Assembly: GCA_014529385.2 (NCBI GenBank)
Contig: CM043946.1
Span: 35,357,558-35,421,557, forward strand
Direction of reading: 5' to 3'
Length of the DNA: 64,000 nt
Origin: Adiantum capillus-veneris
Lineage: Eukaryota; Streptophyta; Polypodiopsida; Polypodiales; Pteridaceae
Shown here: piece by piece, positions 37,689 to 49,376 of the stretch
Numbering within the stretch: the stretch's first letter is position 1
Layout of the letters: every line of letters begins with the position of its first letter
Notes under the pieces: model-generated
What the model saw: the letters and a program-made list of their open reading frames with translations, nothing else
What the model was told of the DNA's origin: nothing
Databases searched by the model: none
Made by a program: the position numbers and the translations under genes

Positions 37689-40208
37689 CTATGAAGTATC
37701 TGTGGGCGAAGCATTGTAGTTGTTTTGGTCATAAGTTCCCAATGCAATTGTAGAGCGATGATACAACAGTCTTTCCAATAAAGTTGCTCTTTGTTTGATT
37801 GAAGGATTGATGGTCGGGTTTTGGGTTGGTTTTGGCACTTCGGTAGTAGAATCAATAGATGGATTCTTCTTTACTTTGTTGTTCTTTTTTACAATCCAAA
37901 TCTGCTTCCGCTTTGCTTGTGCTTGCCACAAACTCTTTGCGACCCAAACCTGCTTTGTTTTTTGTGTTGATTTCCTCGCCTTGAAATACCTAGGAGTTTC
38001 CGTTGATTGTACTGAAGGGAGTTCCTGTTTACAAATCTTTGGGATCCAAATTTTCTTGCTATGGCTTTGTGCCGTCATGAACTTCTTTGGAATCCAGATC
38101 TGTTTCACTGTCCTTGATTGACTGGAATCACTCTGTTGTCTCGTATTGAAGACTCTGTTTTCCACCTTTGTGTTCTCTGGCACAACCTTTTTTGGTCTCC
38201 ATACCAACTTTGACTCCGTTTTTTCCCAAGGCTGAGCTGTTATATTATTGCTTGTCTTCCTTATCCACTGTTGAGAATTCCTCGTCGAAGAGTAATCCGG
38301 TTGTATAGAAACTTTTGGTTGCCATTGCTTCTTCTTTTTCTCTGGTTGTTGTTTACCTTTGTCTTTGGATTCGTCCTTTGGAGTTGGCTCTTCTCCTTTG
38401 GTGAACTTAACTGATTGACTTTCACCTTCGTATTTGATAAGCACTGATTTAGAACTCCAGTCAATCATTGCATTGTATTGCTTCTGCCATTGTTGTCCTA
38501 GCAATAATGGATGTTGTGTAGCTTGGTCTTCAACCACGTAAAACATATGAGGATACACATACTGGTTAATCTGTATATGTAAAACTGTGCATCCGACAGT
38601 TTTGATTGAATTCTCAGAGTAACTCTTTAACTCTTGCTTGGCAGTTTGTAATTTAGTGTCATTTGTCAATTGTCTATACAAACTGAGTGAAAGTAGGTTA
38701 GTTTGAGCTCCTGAATCCAATAGTGCTCTGGCTTTGATTTGGTTGGTTCCTACTTTGCATTCAATGATGGGTTCTTCTTTGTCATTATCCATTTCTGTTA
38801 TACTGACTGCGTTTATTCGTATTGCTCCTTCATTGCGCTGTTTCTGACGCAGTAGTCTTCTTTTCTCCATTCTTTCCTTCGCCTCGGCTTGCGCTTCCTC
38901 CAAAATCATTTTCTTTTTCTGGACACGCAGCTTTTCTTGATGTATTTTGAGAAGCATGTCTTGGGTTAGCGGCAAAAGATACTTTTTCACTCTGCATCCA
39001 CTAATCCAATTGGGCATTTCTTCTCCGTCTAATGTAGGAAGCTTGACGGCTCCACTTGGTGATAGATCTTTAATCACCAGAGGTCCCATCCCTCGCTTTT
39101 TAAGCTTCTTAGCATGCTGTTTCAAAGTGTAAACTAGGACATAGTCCCCAACCTTAAACTCTTTAGTCCGCACATGCTTATCAAAAAATTCTTTTTGTCG
39201 CCTTTTTTGAGCATAGATAGAAGCTACTGCTTTTAGGCGAAGCTCGTCTAGCTTTTCCAGGTCATCTATTCTATCAGAAAGCTCGTGTCCTGTCCACTCT
39301 AGATCCTTAGTCACCCTCAAGGTTGAAATCAAGAATTCTATTGGTAAGATAGCATTTAGCCCAAAAACCATGTTATATGGGGTCGTTCCTATTGATGTTT
39401 TATATGCTACCCTATATGCCCATAATGTTGAATGCAACTTTTGGTCCCAGTCAGTTCTCGACTCAGATACAATCTTCGTAAGGACCGTGCATATGGTTTT
39501 GTTTGTTGCTTCAGCTTGTCCGTTTGCTTGTGGATGATACGGGGCTGATTTTCTATGGATTACCATGAACTCATCTAGAAGGATCTTTATCACTTCATTT
39601 ATAAAATGTGTGCCTCGATCACTCACAATTTCTATTGGCAATCCATATCGTACAAAGACGTATTCATATAGAAATTGTGCCGTGGTCCTGGCATCTGCTT
39701 TTTGAGTTGCCTTTGCTTCGACCCACTTTGTTAGATAGTCTGTAGCCACAATGATGTATTGTGCATGAGTCTTATATGCAGGAGGTGAAAAGGGTCTGAC
39801 ATAATCAATCGCCCATTTTGCAAAATCTCTTGCCCCCATCATTGGTCTAAACAGCATATCATCTCTTTTAAGTGGTACTTTGGTCCGCTGACAGTCATCG
39901 CACCGTCTAACGTATTCCTCAGCGTCCATATGTAATGTTGGCCACCATATTCCTGCGGCTAAGACAAGTTTTGCTGTCTTATCACCTGAGAAATGGCCTC
40001 CACCTACTCCTCCATGAGCTTGCTCTAGGATTATCACATACTCAGACTCTGATGCGCAAATCCTAAGCTGGTTGTCTTTACATCTCTTATAGAGTTGATC
40101 TCCTATTAAAGCGTAATCTCTAGCTTTTGTCTCTACAGATTTCTGATGAGCTTTTGACGTTCCTTCTGGGAAAGTTCTATTTGTGAGATATTCAACAATA
40201 TACTGACT
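37689..40208 (-). CDS. Integrase, second retropepsin (PR2) and W-x-x-K tail of element C
   Basis: Open from the stop at 40209-40211 to 37689. Numbering from codon 40037: H2C2 zinc module about 7-50 (ending CDDCQ); catalytic triad D78 (WAIDY), D140 (VSDRG) and E176 (GQAEA), a DD35E spacing with all three residues present; GPY/F-like C-terminal domain about 295-352 (GMGPLVIKDLSPSGAVKL). A basic linker follows. A second aspartic-protease domain spans about 425-535, with active site LLDSGAQTN (D441-S442-G443) and downstream hallmark LLLG (511-514). The tail has seven W-x-x-K motifs (W572, 591, 613, 648, 664, 698, 714), such as IWIPK and VWVAK. A protease C-terminal to integrase is not the usual gypsy order. 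The open frame suggests the intact ancestor made all three parts as one polyprotein. Confidence 0.85.
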   Translation of the reverse strand, partial: SQYIVEYLTNRTFPEGTSKAHQKSVETKARDYALIGDQLYKRCKDNQLRICASESEYVIILEQAHGGVGGGHFSGDKTAKLVLAAGIWWPTLHMDAEEYVRRCDDCQRTKVPLKRDDMLFRPMMGARDFAKWAIDYVRPFSPPAYKTHAQYIIVATDYLTKWVEAKATQKADARTTAQFLYEYVFVRYGLPIEIVSDRGTHFINEVIKILLDEFMVIHRKSAPYHPQANGQAEATNKTICTVLTKIVSESRTDWDQKLHSTLWAYRVAYKTSIGTTPYNMVFGLNAILPIEFLISTLRVTKDLEWTGHELSDRIDDLEKLDELRLKAVASIYAQKRRQKEFFDKHVRTKEFKVGDYVLVYTLKQHAKKLKKRGMGPLVIKDLSPSGAVKLPTLDGEEMPNWISGCRVKKYLLPLTQDMLLKIHQEKLRVQKKKMILEEAQAEAKERMEKRRLLRQKQRNEGAIRINAVSITEMDNDKEEPIIECKVGTNQIKARALLDSGAQTNLLSLSLYRQLTNDTKLQTAKQELKSYSENSIKTVGCTVLHIQINQYVYPHMFYVVEDQATQHPLLLGQQWQKQYNAMIDWSSKSVLIKYEGESQSVKFTKGEEPTPKDESKDKGKQQPEKKKKQWQPKVSIQPDYSSTRNSQQWIRKTSNNITAQPWEKTESKLVWRPKKVVPENTKVENRVFNTRQQSDSSQSRTVKQIWIPKKFMTAQSHSKKIWIPKICKQELPSVQSTETPRYFKARKSTQKTKQVWVAKSLWQAQAKRKQIWIVKKNNKVKKNPSIDSTTEVPKPTQNPTINPSIKQRATLLERLLYHRSTIALGTYDQNNYNASPTDTS

Positions 40209-40616
40209 TCATTCTGGAGCGATCGTTATCTGATATAATGTCGAATACTCTGCTGGCGGTTTTGATGAACATACAATACATACAGTGACATATTCATGTA
40301 CGCTTTCTTTCATTCCTGGCCAATAGACTCCCAATTGTAACAAATTCCTATATGTGTTCCTTCTTGAACAATGAAATGCACATTCCTGAACATGTGCTTC
40401 GCGCAGATATATATTATATTCCTCAGGATTGATGCATAGTCGTAAAACATGATCATTTCCCAATTGATACAACCTTCCTGCAACCAATTGAAGATTCTTG
40501 GATTGCTGAATAGAAATATGTTTCTGGTTGTATTCTCTTCTATCGAACTCTCCTCCATAGGTTAATAGGTTAACGACATTTTGAGACCACTTCGGTATCA
40601 TTTCTATGTTGAACAA
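40209..40616 (-). pseudogene. Extra H2C2 zinc module between RNase H and integrase (element C)
   Basis: This stretch contains LVAGRLYQLGNDHVLRLCIN, then EAHVQECAFH, LGVYWPGMKESV and CIVC: a complete integrase-type zinc-binding module. A second full module follows in the next segment (IGDQLYKRC..., then HGGVGGGH and CDDCQ). The two are tandem homologues of roughly 110-130 residues. It is bounded by in-frame stops at 40617-40619 (TAA) and 40209-40211 (TGA). The same doubling is seen in relic D. Confidence 0.7.
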
Positions 40617-42099
40617 TTACGCGTTTGGCATGTCGTCATCTACTCCTATAGGGTCTTCTCCATTCGTCAATCGCGAAAGATGATCAGCTCTAAGATGTGT
40701 TTTTCCTTTCTTTACTACTACTGTGAAGTCGAATTCCAGTAAGATAATGAACCATCTCACTATTCTCCCGGTATTGCATGGTTTATTCACTAGGTAGAGC
40801 AAGGCTTGGTGATCCGTAAAAAACACAAACTTGTTGGCTAGAAGATAATGCCGAAATTTCTTCACAGCATATATCATTCCTAATCCCTCTCGCTCTGTTG
40901 TGGTGTAATTCTTCTCTGCATTGTTGAGCTATCGACTGGCGTAACAGATAGGAAAATCCATGTTTCCTTCTTCTGGCTGAGCCAGAATGCATCCTATTGC
41001 ATATGCCGAAGCATCTATATGCACATGGAATATCTTCTCCAAATCTGGTGATTTCAAGATTGGAGCAGTAATGAGTGCCTCTTTCAATTTCTTGAACGAT
41101 TCCTCACACTCCTCTGTCCATTCAAAGTTCACTATTAGCCTGTAAAGTGGTTGGCCTATTATAGCGTACATGTAAATGAATCGTCTATAATATCCGCAAT
41201 GTCCCATAAAGCTCTGTACTTGTTTCGCATTTGTTGGTCTAGGCATATCCACTATAACTTTTATCTTCTCTAAATCCGTGGATATTCCGTTTTGTGAGAC
41301 AATATGTCCCAGAATTCTGCCCTGTCGGACCATAAACACACATTTCTCAGGATTGAGACAAATGCGATATGTCCTGCATTTCTCAAATACTTTTCTTAGG
41401 TGTTCTAGATGCTCATCTCTCAGAAGAGAATGTACACATAAGTCATCCATGTATATTTATAGAAACAACCTTAAGTATTCTTTGAAAGCATGCGTCATCA
41501 GCCTCTGGAGGGTTGCGGGAGCATTGGTTAGACCAAAAGGCATAACCCTATAAGCATAGATTTCCCACTCAGCTGCAAAAGCTGTTTTATGTTGATCTTC
41601 CAGTGCTATGGCTAGCTGGTTATATCCTGAAAAACCATCAAGAAAGGAGTAGGCTGTTTTCCCTGATACACGCTCTAGAAAATGATCAATTATCGGCAGG
41701 GGATAATTGTCCCTGATTGTTGCAGCATTCACTTTCTTTAAGTTGACACACACTCGGAGTTTTCCGTTCTTCTTGGGTACTACCACAATTGGAGATACCC
41801 AATCGGTGTGTTCAATCTCGTATATGAATTCAGCTTCCATTAGCTTATCTATCTCTTCTTTGATTCGCTTAGCAAACGTATCATTATATGTGTATGGTCT
41901 CTGTCTGCTAGGCTTTGCGTCTTGTTTCAGTGGGATTGTGTGTTGGCATATCGATGGGTCAACTCCCTTTAAGTCCTTTTAAGACCATGCAAACACATCC
42001 CTATACTCTCTGAGAAGACTCAAAAGTCTCTCTTCCTCGCCTGGAGACAAATCTGTGGCTATGTACACCGGTCTAGGTGGCTCACCTGGAGCTGCTAAA
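40617..42099 (-). pseudogene. Reverse transcriptase and RNase H of element C
   Basis: RT: PIVVVPKKNGKLRVCVNLKK, AYSFLDGFSGYNQLAI, VMPFGLTNAPATLQRLM, YMDDLCVHS, GHIVSQNGI. RNase H: VHIDASAYAIG, TTEREGLGMIYA, FFTDHQALLYL. The catalytic residues are present, but the frame is interrupted by a TAA immediately before the YMDD segment (41454-41459), a TAG within RNase H (near 40926) and another stop near 41978. The frame differs from the upstream protease frame. Together with the integrase it would copy and insert the element. Confidence 0.85.
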
Positions 42100-43743
42100 T
42101 CAACTTTTTTTTGCATCCTCCGGTCCATCATAAGATTCGTTCTCCTTTCTCTCTCGAATAGGTGGGGTTAATACCACCTTCCTATCCTCTATTGTGAATT
42201 TCCTATAGTGAGAGGGAACATCCATGTTTTCCTTGATTTTGGCATTTTCGTCCTCTCCACTCTCAATTTCTATCATCCAAACTTCTTTCAGAGTTTTCTT
42301 GAGCTCTCTGTACTTGTTTATACGTTCTAGCTTGGACACCGTGTGTTCTCTGTTGCGCTTGTTCTTTTCTGATTTTTCAGTTTCAGTTTTCGTTCCATTC
42401 CTTTGAACTCGATTTCTTGAGCCTCTTTTATTTTTTCGTAAGCTCTTTTGATCATTGCCTCTCATTCTTCCAGAAACCTTGTCCTTAACACAATCTTCCG
42501 CCTTTATTAGCATTAGGAATTGTTTTTTTCCTCTTATTCTAGGCATCGGATTGGTTCTAACCCCCTTTGCTTTTTTCTTTGCTCTATAGCATTTCTGGCG
42601 TTGTTTAGTTTGGTTCGGAAAATCATAAAATCGGACATCCGTTATAGTTTCTTCGTTTCCGCTTGAATTGTCCGTTGACTCGTTGTCTGCTTCATTTCCC
42701 CACTCTGGATGATCGGGAATGTCGTGAAACACCTCTTCTTCATCTTCCTTTTCCAGTATATCGTTCTTTTCAGTTTCTTTTTCGAGTACAGTTCTCAACA
42801 TGAAGTACGGAACCACGTCGTACCCGTCCTTGTCGCAAAATTTTGTTGTGGGACCATCCGGAATTGCACAAACATCTAGGGTTGCTAGAATGTGTGTCCA
42901 TTCTAATGGTTCAAGCGTGTCCTCTGGAAAGGGTTCTCCTACATAAGTTTCGTCTTCGATAGCCCTTTCTAAAACACATTCTTCTCGTTTCAGACTTCCA
43001 CATTTCAAAGCTCCACACATCCATAACTCCTTGGGTTTACCTAACCAAGCTGGAAATTCGGATCCCGCCAAAGTAGCTGAATCAAACTCCTCCACCGGTG
43101 TTCGGTTCACATCTTTGTAGCTATGGTCTTTCAGGTTCACACGTGTAGTGGTTTCCATATTTCTCAGGTATATGTGATCGTAGCCCCAATCCTGGACCAT
43201 TTTCAATTGTCTCATGAATGGTCTTCCCAGTATGATATCATAGTTATTCTCCTTGCCAAAATCGACAATAGCAAAAGTATGCTCGTATTCAATGCCGCAA
43301 GAAGTCACTACAACTTTCTCTAATAACCCCATAGGTTTCTCCATGTGTCCATCTGCTAATTGGAGTTTCAACCTAGTATTCCTTATTGCTAGTTTCCCCC
43401 ATTTTTTCTAGATTTCTTTTGTAGCAATGGCTACCCCAGCTCCGCTGTCTAGTATTGCCATCGTCTTCACTCCTTGGAATTCAACTGGTAAGGTTGTATT
43501 CCCCTCTTCACCTTCGCAATACTCTCCGACCTTGTTTAAGGGTACAGGCTTAGCGTTCTTTTGTGGTTTACTTAGCTCTTGTATACCCTCTTGTAGTCTC
43601 GATGTTGGGTCTTTTATCCCAAATTTCTCCAAGAATTTTCCTACAGTGGTCCACATATGTGGTCTTAGCCTCAAAAGCTCAGCTAGAGTGATAGTGCATG
43701 TTACTGGTGTTGACAAGATCTCTATCAATCCTTGCGAGTCCAT
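42100..43743 (-). pseudogene. First retropepsin (PR1) and acidic/basic linker of element C
   Basis: PR1 active site is ILDSGAGVA at about 43425-43460, with the hallmark IILGRPFM near 43215-43240. A TAG at 43408-43410 splits the domain. A 250-residue charged linker follows, containing HILATLDVCA (shared with elements A, B and D) and a long K/R/E-rich stretch (about 42130-42800). The frame then stops right after an A8 run at 42105-42112, where homology to D continues in another frame. Confidence 0.8.
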
Positions 43744-46700
43744 GACTTTTTCTGATGAGATTCGTCGTGAGGGAAGTGCTCTAATCTCGGATTTTGCTTC
43801 ATACTCTCCTAAGTATGAAGGTAAGGTATTCAGTGAATGAGGTTTTCTCCCCAGTAAGATTGCAGATCCAAGTCCACTTGAGATCCTGCCTCAAATTCCA
43901 CTATGGGAGGATTCTTGATGTCCTTTTCCCAATTTGTCTGATTAGCTTGGCAACTTAGCTCGTTTGCAAAGTTTGCCTCTCTCACTTGTTTCCAAAATTC
44001 ATTGTAATCCTCATCTCTTCCGTAAGACCTCTGTATGACTGGATGAAAACTCTCTATCTCCTGATCGGTTGTGTTCAACACTATGCGGTCATCCTTGTGT
44101 GTATTTTCAGGCTTTTGTGCACTGGGAGTCTTTTCAGCTACCCGTGAAACAATAATCTCTTGCTGAATTGGGTTTTCCGTTCCACAATTCATTGTTTCTT
44201 TTGGTGGTTCTAATAAGGCTTGTGCAATCTCGATCATTCTCTGGCACATTTCAAGTCTCTGCTTTTCCAATTCCGCGTTTGGGTATGTCATCCACCTCTG
44301 TTCTTGTGTTTGGTTGTTCTTTAACCTAGCTTCGTAAGCTCTCATCAGTGCGTCCAATGGTTTGTGTACTTTGGCGACTAGCACTGATCCCCCTGAGCTT
44401 AAGCTCGTTGTTTCTTTGATACTCTTTTGTTTCGTTCTTTCCGGGCTCATCTCTCGTTTCCCGTTTTGACTCTCAAGTTTTTCTAATCTTTCTTTTGTTT
44501 GCTTTAGTTCCTTAGCTAGAATAGCGTCTTCACGTTCTTTTCTCCACATATGTGGTCTTAGCCTCAAAAGCTCAGCTAGAGTGATAGTGCATGTTACTGG
44601 TGTTGACAAGATCTCTATCAATCCTTGCGAGTCCATGACTTTTTCTGATGAGATTCGTCGTGAGGGAAGTGCTCTAATCTCGGATTTTGCTTCATACTCT
44701 CCTAAGTATGAAGGTAAGGTATTCAGTGAATGAGGTTTGCTCCCCAGTAAGATTGCAGATCCAAGTCCACTTGAGATCCTGCCTCAAATTCCACTATGGG
44801 AGGATTCTTGATGTCCTTTTCCCAATTTGTCTGATTAGCTTGGCAACTTAGCTCGTTTGCAAAGTTTGCCTCTCTCACTTGTTTCCAAAATTCATTGTAA
44901 TCCTCATCTCTTCCGTAAGACCTCTGTATGACTGGATGAAAACTCTCTATCTCCTGATCGGTTGTGTTCAACACTATGCGGTCATCCTTGTGTGTATTTT
45001 CAGGCTTTTGTGCACTGGGAGTCTTTTCAGCTACCCGTGAAACAATAGTCTCTTGCTGAATTGGGTTTTCCGTTCCACAATTCATTGTTTCTTTTGGTGG
45101 TTCTAATAAGGCTTGTGCAATCTCGATCATTCTCTGGCACATTTCAAGTCTCTGCTTTTCCAATTCCGCGTTTGGGTATGTCATCCACCTCTGTTCTTGT
45201 GTTTGGTTGTTCTTTAACCTAGCTTCGTAAGCTCTCATCAGTGCGTCCAATGGTTTGTGTACTTTGTCGACTAGCACTGATCCCCCTGAGCTTAAGCTCG
45301 TTGTTTCTTTGATACTCTTTTGTTTCGTTCTTTCCGGGCTCATCTCTCGTTTCCCGTTTTGACTCTCAAGTTTTTCTAATCTTTCTTTTGTTTGCTTTAG
45401 TTCCTCAGCTAGAATAGCGTCTTCACGTTCTTTTCTCCACATATGTGGTCTTAGCCTCAAAAGCTCAGCTAGAGTGATAGTGCATGTTACTGGTGTTGAC
45501 AAGATCTCTATCAATCCTTGCGAGTCCATGACTTTTTCTGATGAGATTCGTCGTGAGGGAAGTGCTCTAATCTCGGATTTTGCTTCATACTCTCCTAAGT
45601 ATGAAGGTAAGGTATTCAGTGAATGAGGTTTGCTCCCCAGTAAGATTGCAGATCCAAGTCCACTTGAGATCCTGCCTCAAATTCCACTATGGGAGGATTC
45701 TTGATGTCCTTTTCCCAATTTGTCTGATTAGCTTGGCAACTCAGCTCGTTTGCAAAGTTTGCCTCTCTCACTTGTTTCCAAAATTCATTGTAATCCTCAT
45801 CTCTTCCGTAAGACCTCTGTATGACTGGATGAAAACTCTCTATCTCCTGATCGGTTGTGTTCAACACTATGCGGTCATCCTTGTGTGTATTTTCAGGCTT
45901 TTGTGCACTGGGAGTCTTTTCAGCTACCCGTGAAACAATAGTCTCTTGCTGAATTGGGTTTTCCGTTCCACAATTCATTGTTTCTTTTGGTGGTTCTAAT
46001 AAGGCTTGTGCAATCTCGATCATTCTCTGGCACATTTCAAGTCTCTGCTTTTCCAATTCCGCGTTTGGGTATGTCATCCACCTCTGTTCTTGTGTTTGGT
46101 TGTTCTTTAACCTAGCTTCGTAAGCTCTCATCAGTGCGTCCAATGGTTTGTGTACTTTGTCGACTAGCACTGATCCCCCTGAGCTTAAGCTCGTTGTTTC
46201 TTTGATACTCTTTTGTTTCGTTCTTTCCGGGCTCATCTCTCGTTTCCCGTTTTGACTCTCAAGTTTTTCTAATCTTTCTTTTGTTTGCTTTAGTTCCTCA
46301 GCTAGAATAGCGTCTTCACGTTCTTTTCTCCACATATGTGGTCTTAGCCTCAAAAGCTCAGCTAGAGTGATAGTGCATGTTACTGGTGTTGACAAGATCT
46401 CTATCAATCCTTGCGAGTCCATGACTTTTTCTGATGAGATTCGTCGTGAGGGAAGTGCTCTAATCTCGGATTTTGCTTCATACTCTCCTAAGTATGAAGG
46501 TAAGGTATTCAGTGAATGAGGTTTGCTCCCCAGTAAGATTGCAGATCCAAGTCCACTTGAGATCCTGCCTCAAATTCCACTATGGGAGGATTCTTGATGT
46601 CCTTTTCCCAATTTGTCTGATTAGCTTGGCAACTTAGCTCGTTTGCCTCTCTCACTTGTTTCCAAAATTCATTGTAATCCTCATCTCTTCCGTAAGACCT

Positions 46701-48100
46701 CTGTATGACTGGATGAAAACTCTCTATCTCCTGATCGGTTGTGTTCAACACTATGCGGTCATCCTTGTGTGTATTTTCAGGCTTTTGTGCACTGGGAGTC
46801 TTTTCAGCTACCCGTGAAACAATAGTCTCTTGCTGAATTGGGGTTTTCCGTTCCACAATTCATTGTTTCTTTTGGTGGTTCTAATAAGGCTTGTGCAATC
46901 TCGATCATTCTCTGGCACATTTCAAGTCTCTGCTTTTCCAATTCCGCGTTTGGGTATGTCATCCACCTCTGTTCTTGTGTTTGGTTGTTCTTTAACCTAG
47001 CTTCGTAAGCTCTCATCAGTGCGTCCAATGGTTTGTGTACTTTGTCGACTAGCACTGATCCCCCTGAGCTTAAGCTCGTTGTTTCTTTGATACTCTTTTG
47101 TTTCGTTCTTTCCGGGCTCATCTCTCGTTTCCCGTTTTGACTCTCAAGTTTTTCTAATCTTTCTTTTGTTTGCTTTAGTTCCTCAGCTAGAATAGCGTCT
47201 TCACATTCTTTTCTCCACATATGTGGTCTTAGCCTCAAAAGCTCAGCTAGAGTGATAGTGCATGTTACTGGTGTTGACAAGATCTCTATCAATCCTTGCG
47301 AGTCCATGACTTTTTCTGATGAGATTCGTCGTGAGGGAAGTGCTCTAATCTCGGATTTTGCTTCATACTCTCCTAAGTATGAAGGTAAGGTATTCAGTGA
47401 ATGAGGTTTGCTCCCCAGTAAGATTGCAGATCCAAGTCCACTTGAGATCCTGCCTCAAATTCCACTATGGGAGGATTCTTGATGTCCTTTTCCCAATTTG
47501 TCTGATTAGCTTGGCAACTTAGCTCGTTTGCCTCTCTCACTTGTTTACAAAATTCATTGTAATCCTCATCTCTTCCGTAAGACCTCTGTATGACTGGATG
47601 AAAACTCTCTATCTCCTGATCGGTTGTGTTCAACACTATGCGGTCATCCTTGTGTGTATTTTCAGGCTTTTGTGCACTGGGAGTCTTTTCAGCTACCCGT
47701 GAAACAATAGTCTCTTGCTGAATTGGGTTTTCCGTTCCACAATTCATTGTTTCTTTTGGTGGTTCTAATAAGGCTTGTGCAATCTCGATCATTCTCTGGC
47801 ACATTTCAAGTCTCTGCTTTTCCAATTCCGCGTTTGGGTATGTCATCCACCTCTGTTCTTGTGTTTGGTTGTTCTTTAACCTAGCTTCGTAAGCTCTCAT
47901 CAGTGCGTCCAATGGTTTGTGTACTTTGTCGACTAGCACTGATCCCCCTGAGCTTAAGCTCGTTGTTTCTTTGATACTCTTTTGTTTCGTTCTTTCCGGG
48001 CTCATCTCTCGTTTCCCGTTTTGACTCTCAAGTTTTTCTAATCTTTCTTTTGTTTGCTTTAGTTCCTCAGCTAGAATAGCGTTTTCACGTTCTTTTCTCA
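43651..48100 (-). repeat. Five-copy tandem array of an 893-bp gag-protease segment
   Basis: Copies start at 43651, 44544, 45437, 46330 and 47215 (periods 893, 893, 893, 885). Each junction is the point where ccacatatgtgg meets the end of the segment encoding RKEREDAIL. The copies differ by only a few bases. Copies 4 and 5 share a 9-base deletion, copy 4 has one extra G near 46843, and copy 1, next to PR1, is the most diverged. Each carries an ORF of about 268 codons (from MDSQGLIEIL to YWG[AE]NLIH) with a lysine/glutamate-rich helix. Because 893 is not a multiple of three, the array cannot be read as one protein. These are not five genes. Confidence 0.95.
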
Positions 48101-48182
48101 ACTTCAAGTTTTTCTAATCTTTCTTTTGTTTGCTTTAGTTCCTCAGCTAGAATAGCGTCTTCACGTTCTTTTCTCAACTTCA
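48029..48182. repeat. 76-bp tandem duplication at the outer edge of the 893-bp array
   Basis: Two copies (48029-48105, 48105-48182) of the stretch encoding the K/E-rich helix RKERE-AILAEELKQ. A 76-base period shifts the frame. Confidence 0.85.
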
Positions 48183-48183
48183 T

Positions 48184-49376
48184 GCGTGCTTTTCTAGCTT
48201 TCCATGTGTTTCTCTGACTCCGCGGTCCTTGACTAACCACTTCAGTCGCTAACTTTCCATTCTCAGGTTCTCTAGTGGTTTTCTTAGCTTGAGCTCTAGT
48301 AACAACTTGCGTTGGTATCAAAGTTTCATTTTCAGACCCACTGCTGGTAGGAATAGTTTCTAGCATATTCAATGTCGTCTTTTGCACTTTGTTTGGATTC
48401 TTTGAACAATCCTCAATGAAGTGAGTAACCCCACACTCAGTTCAATAAACGTTAATTCTAATGATTTCTGTATGTGGACAAACATTCATCAGATGGTCAC
48501 CTCCACACATGTAACAGGGTCCTAGTGCTGGTCTTGGTCCCATTTGATTCGTCCTTTGTGGATAGGATGGTCTTTGTCCTGTTAACCCTCCATGAGCTAT
48601 GAACATCAATGTTCTTGCGTCCAAATTGTATCTCTCTTCATCAGAAGCACTTATACCTGTTGGTATTCCAACATTCCCAATCATGCCCCATGGTTCTGGT
48701 TATTTGGGTTCTTCTGGTGGGTAATACACAGTTGGAGACATGTGTGCACCAGATTCTTCATAATAGGCTCGAACAGGCACTAAGGCTTGTTCTTCCTGAT
48801 TCTCTAAGGTTGGTGCATATCTAATGCCCACTGGTCTTTCTCCTGGTAAAGGTGGTTGTTGTCCCAATACCGGTTGCGGTCTTTCTATCCCCATAGGTCC
48901 TGGTACATTTCCCGTTGGGTATCGAGGTACTGGATGTACCTGAGGTGGTGCTAATTGAGCAAGAGGTGCATACTGACGCTCCCTTACATACCCTTTGTTG
49001 TAATAGCACTCCTCTGTTGGGTGGTTTGTCCATTTTTGTTCAATAGCACACATTTCAGTGTTTTTGGCAATGGTTTTTGGTATGGTGCCATCCTTTTTAG
49101 AGCATCTTCTATCATTTGCTCTACATTTGGCATGGTTGTTGTTTGAACATTCTTTTCAGTGGTAGTCTCGTTCGCTACGGAGGAGGAGCTACTGGATGCG
49201 AAATCTGTATCCGCTGACACCTCTCCATAAACCGTACAGTTATCCACTAAGTACAATGCTTCTCTCGTCACTTGCTCGAAACTTGTACAAGCTTTCAAGT
49301 GCAAGTCCTTCTTGAGAGTGTCGTTCCTCAGTCCCTCAATAAAGAGAACAGATAGTCTGTCTTCATGGTCTTTCAC
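48184..49376 (-). pseudogene. Gag C-terminal region of element C with zinc knuckles
   Basis: Continues gag after a frame change near 49370. It contains a proline-rich stretch and three knuckle-like motifs: a degenerate one ending HPTEEC (about 49010), CYMCGGDHLMNVC (about 48495-48535) and an ECGVTHFIEDC motif (about 48405-48440) preceded by a TGA. A further in-frame TAA lies near 48697. The number and spacing of knuckles resemble element A. Confidence 0.7.

Noticed and set aside
43830-48107. Five separate genes of about 268 codons
   Set aside because: They are copies of one 893-bp repeat within a retrotransposon polyprotein and start at an internal methionine.
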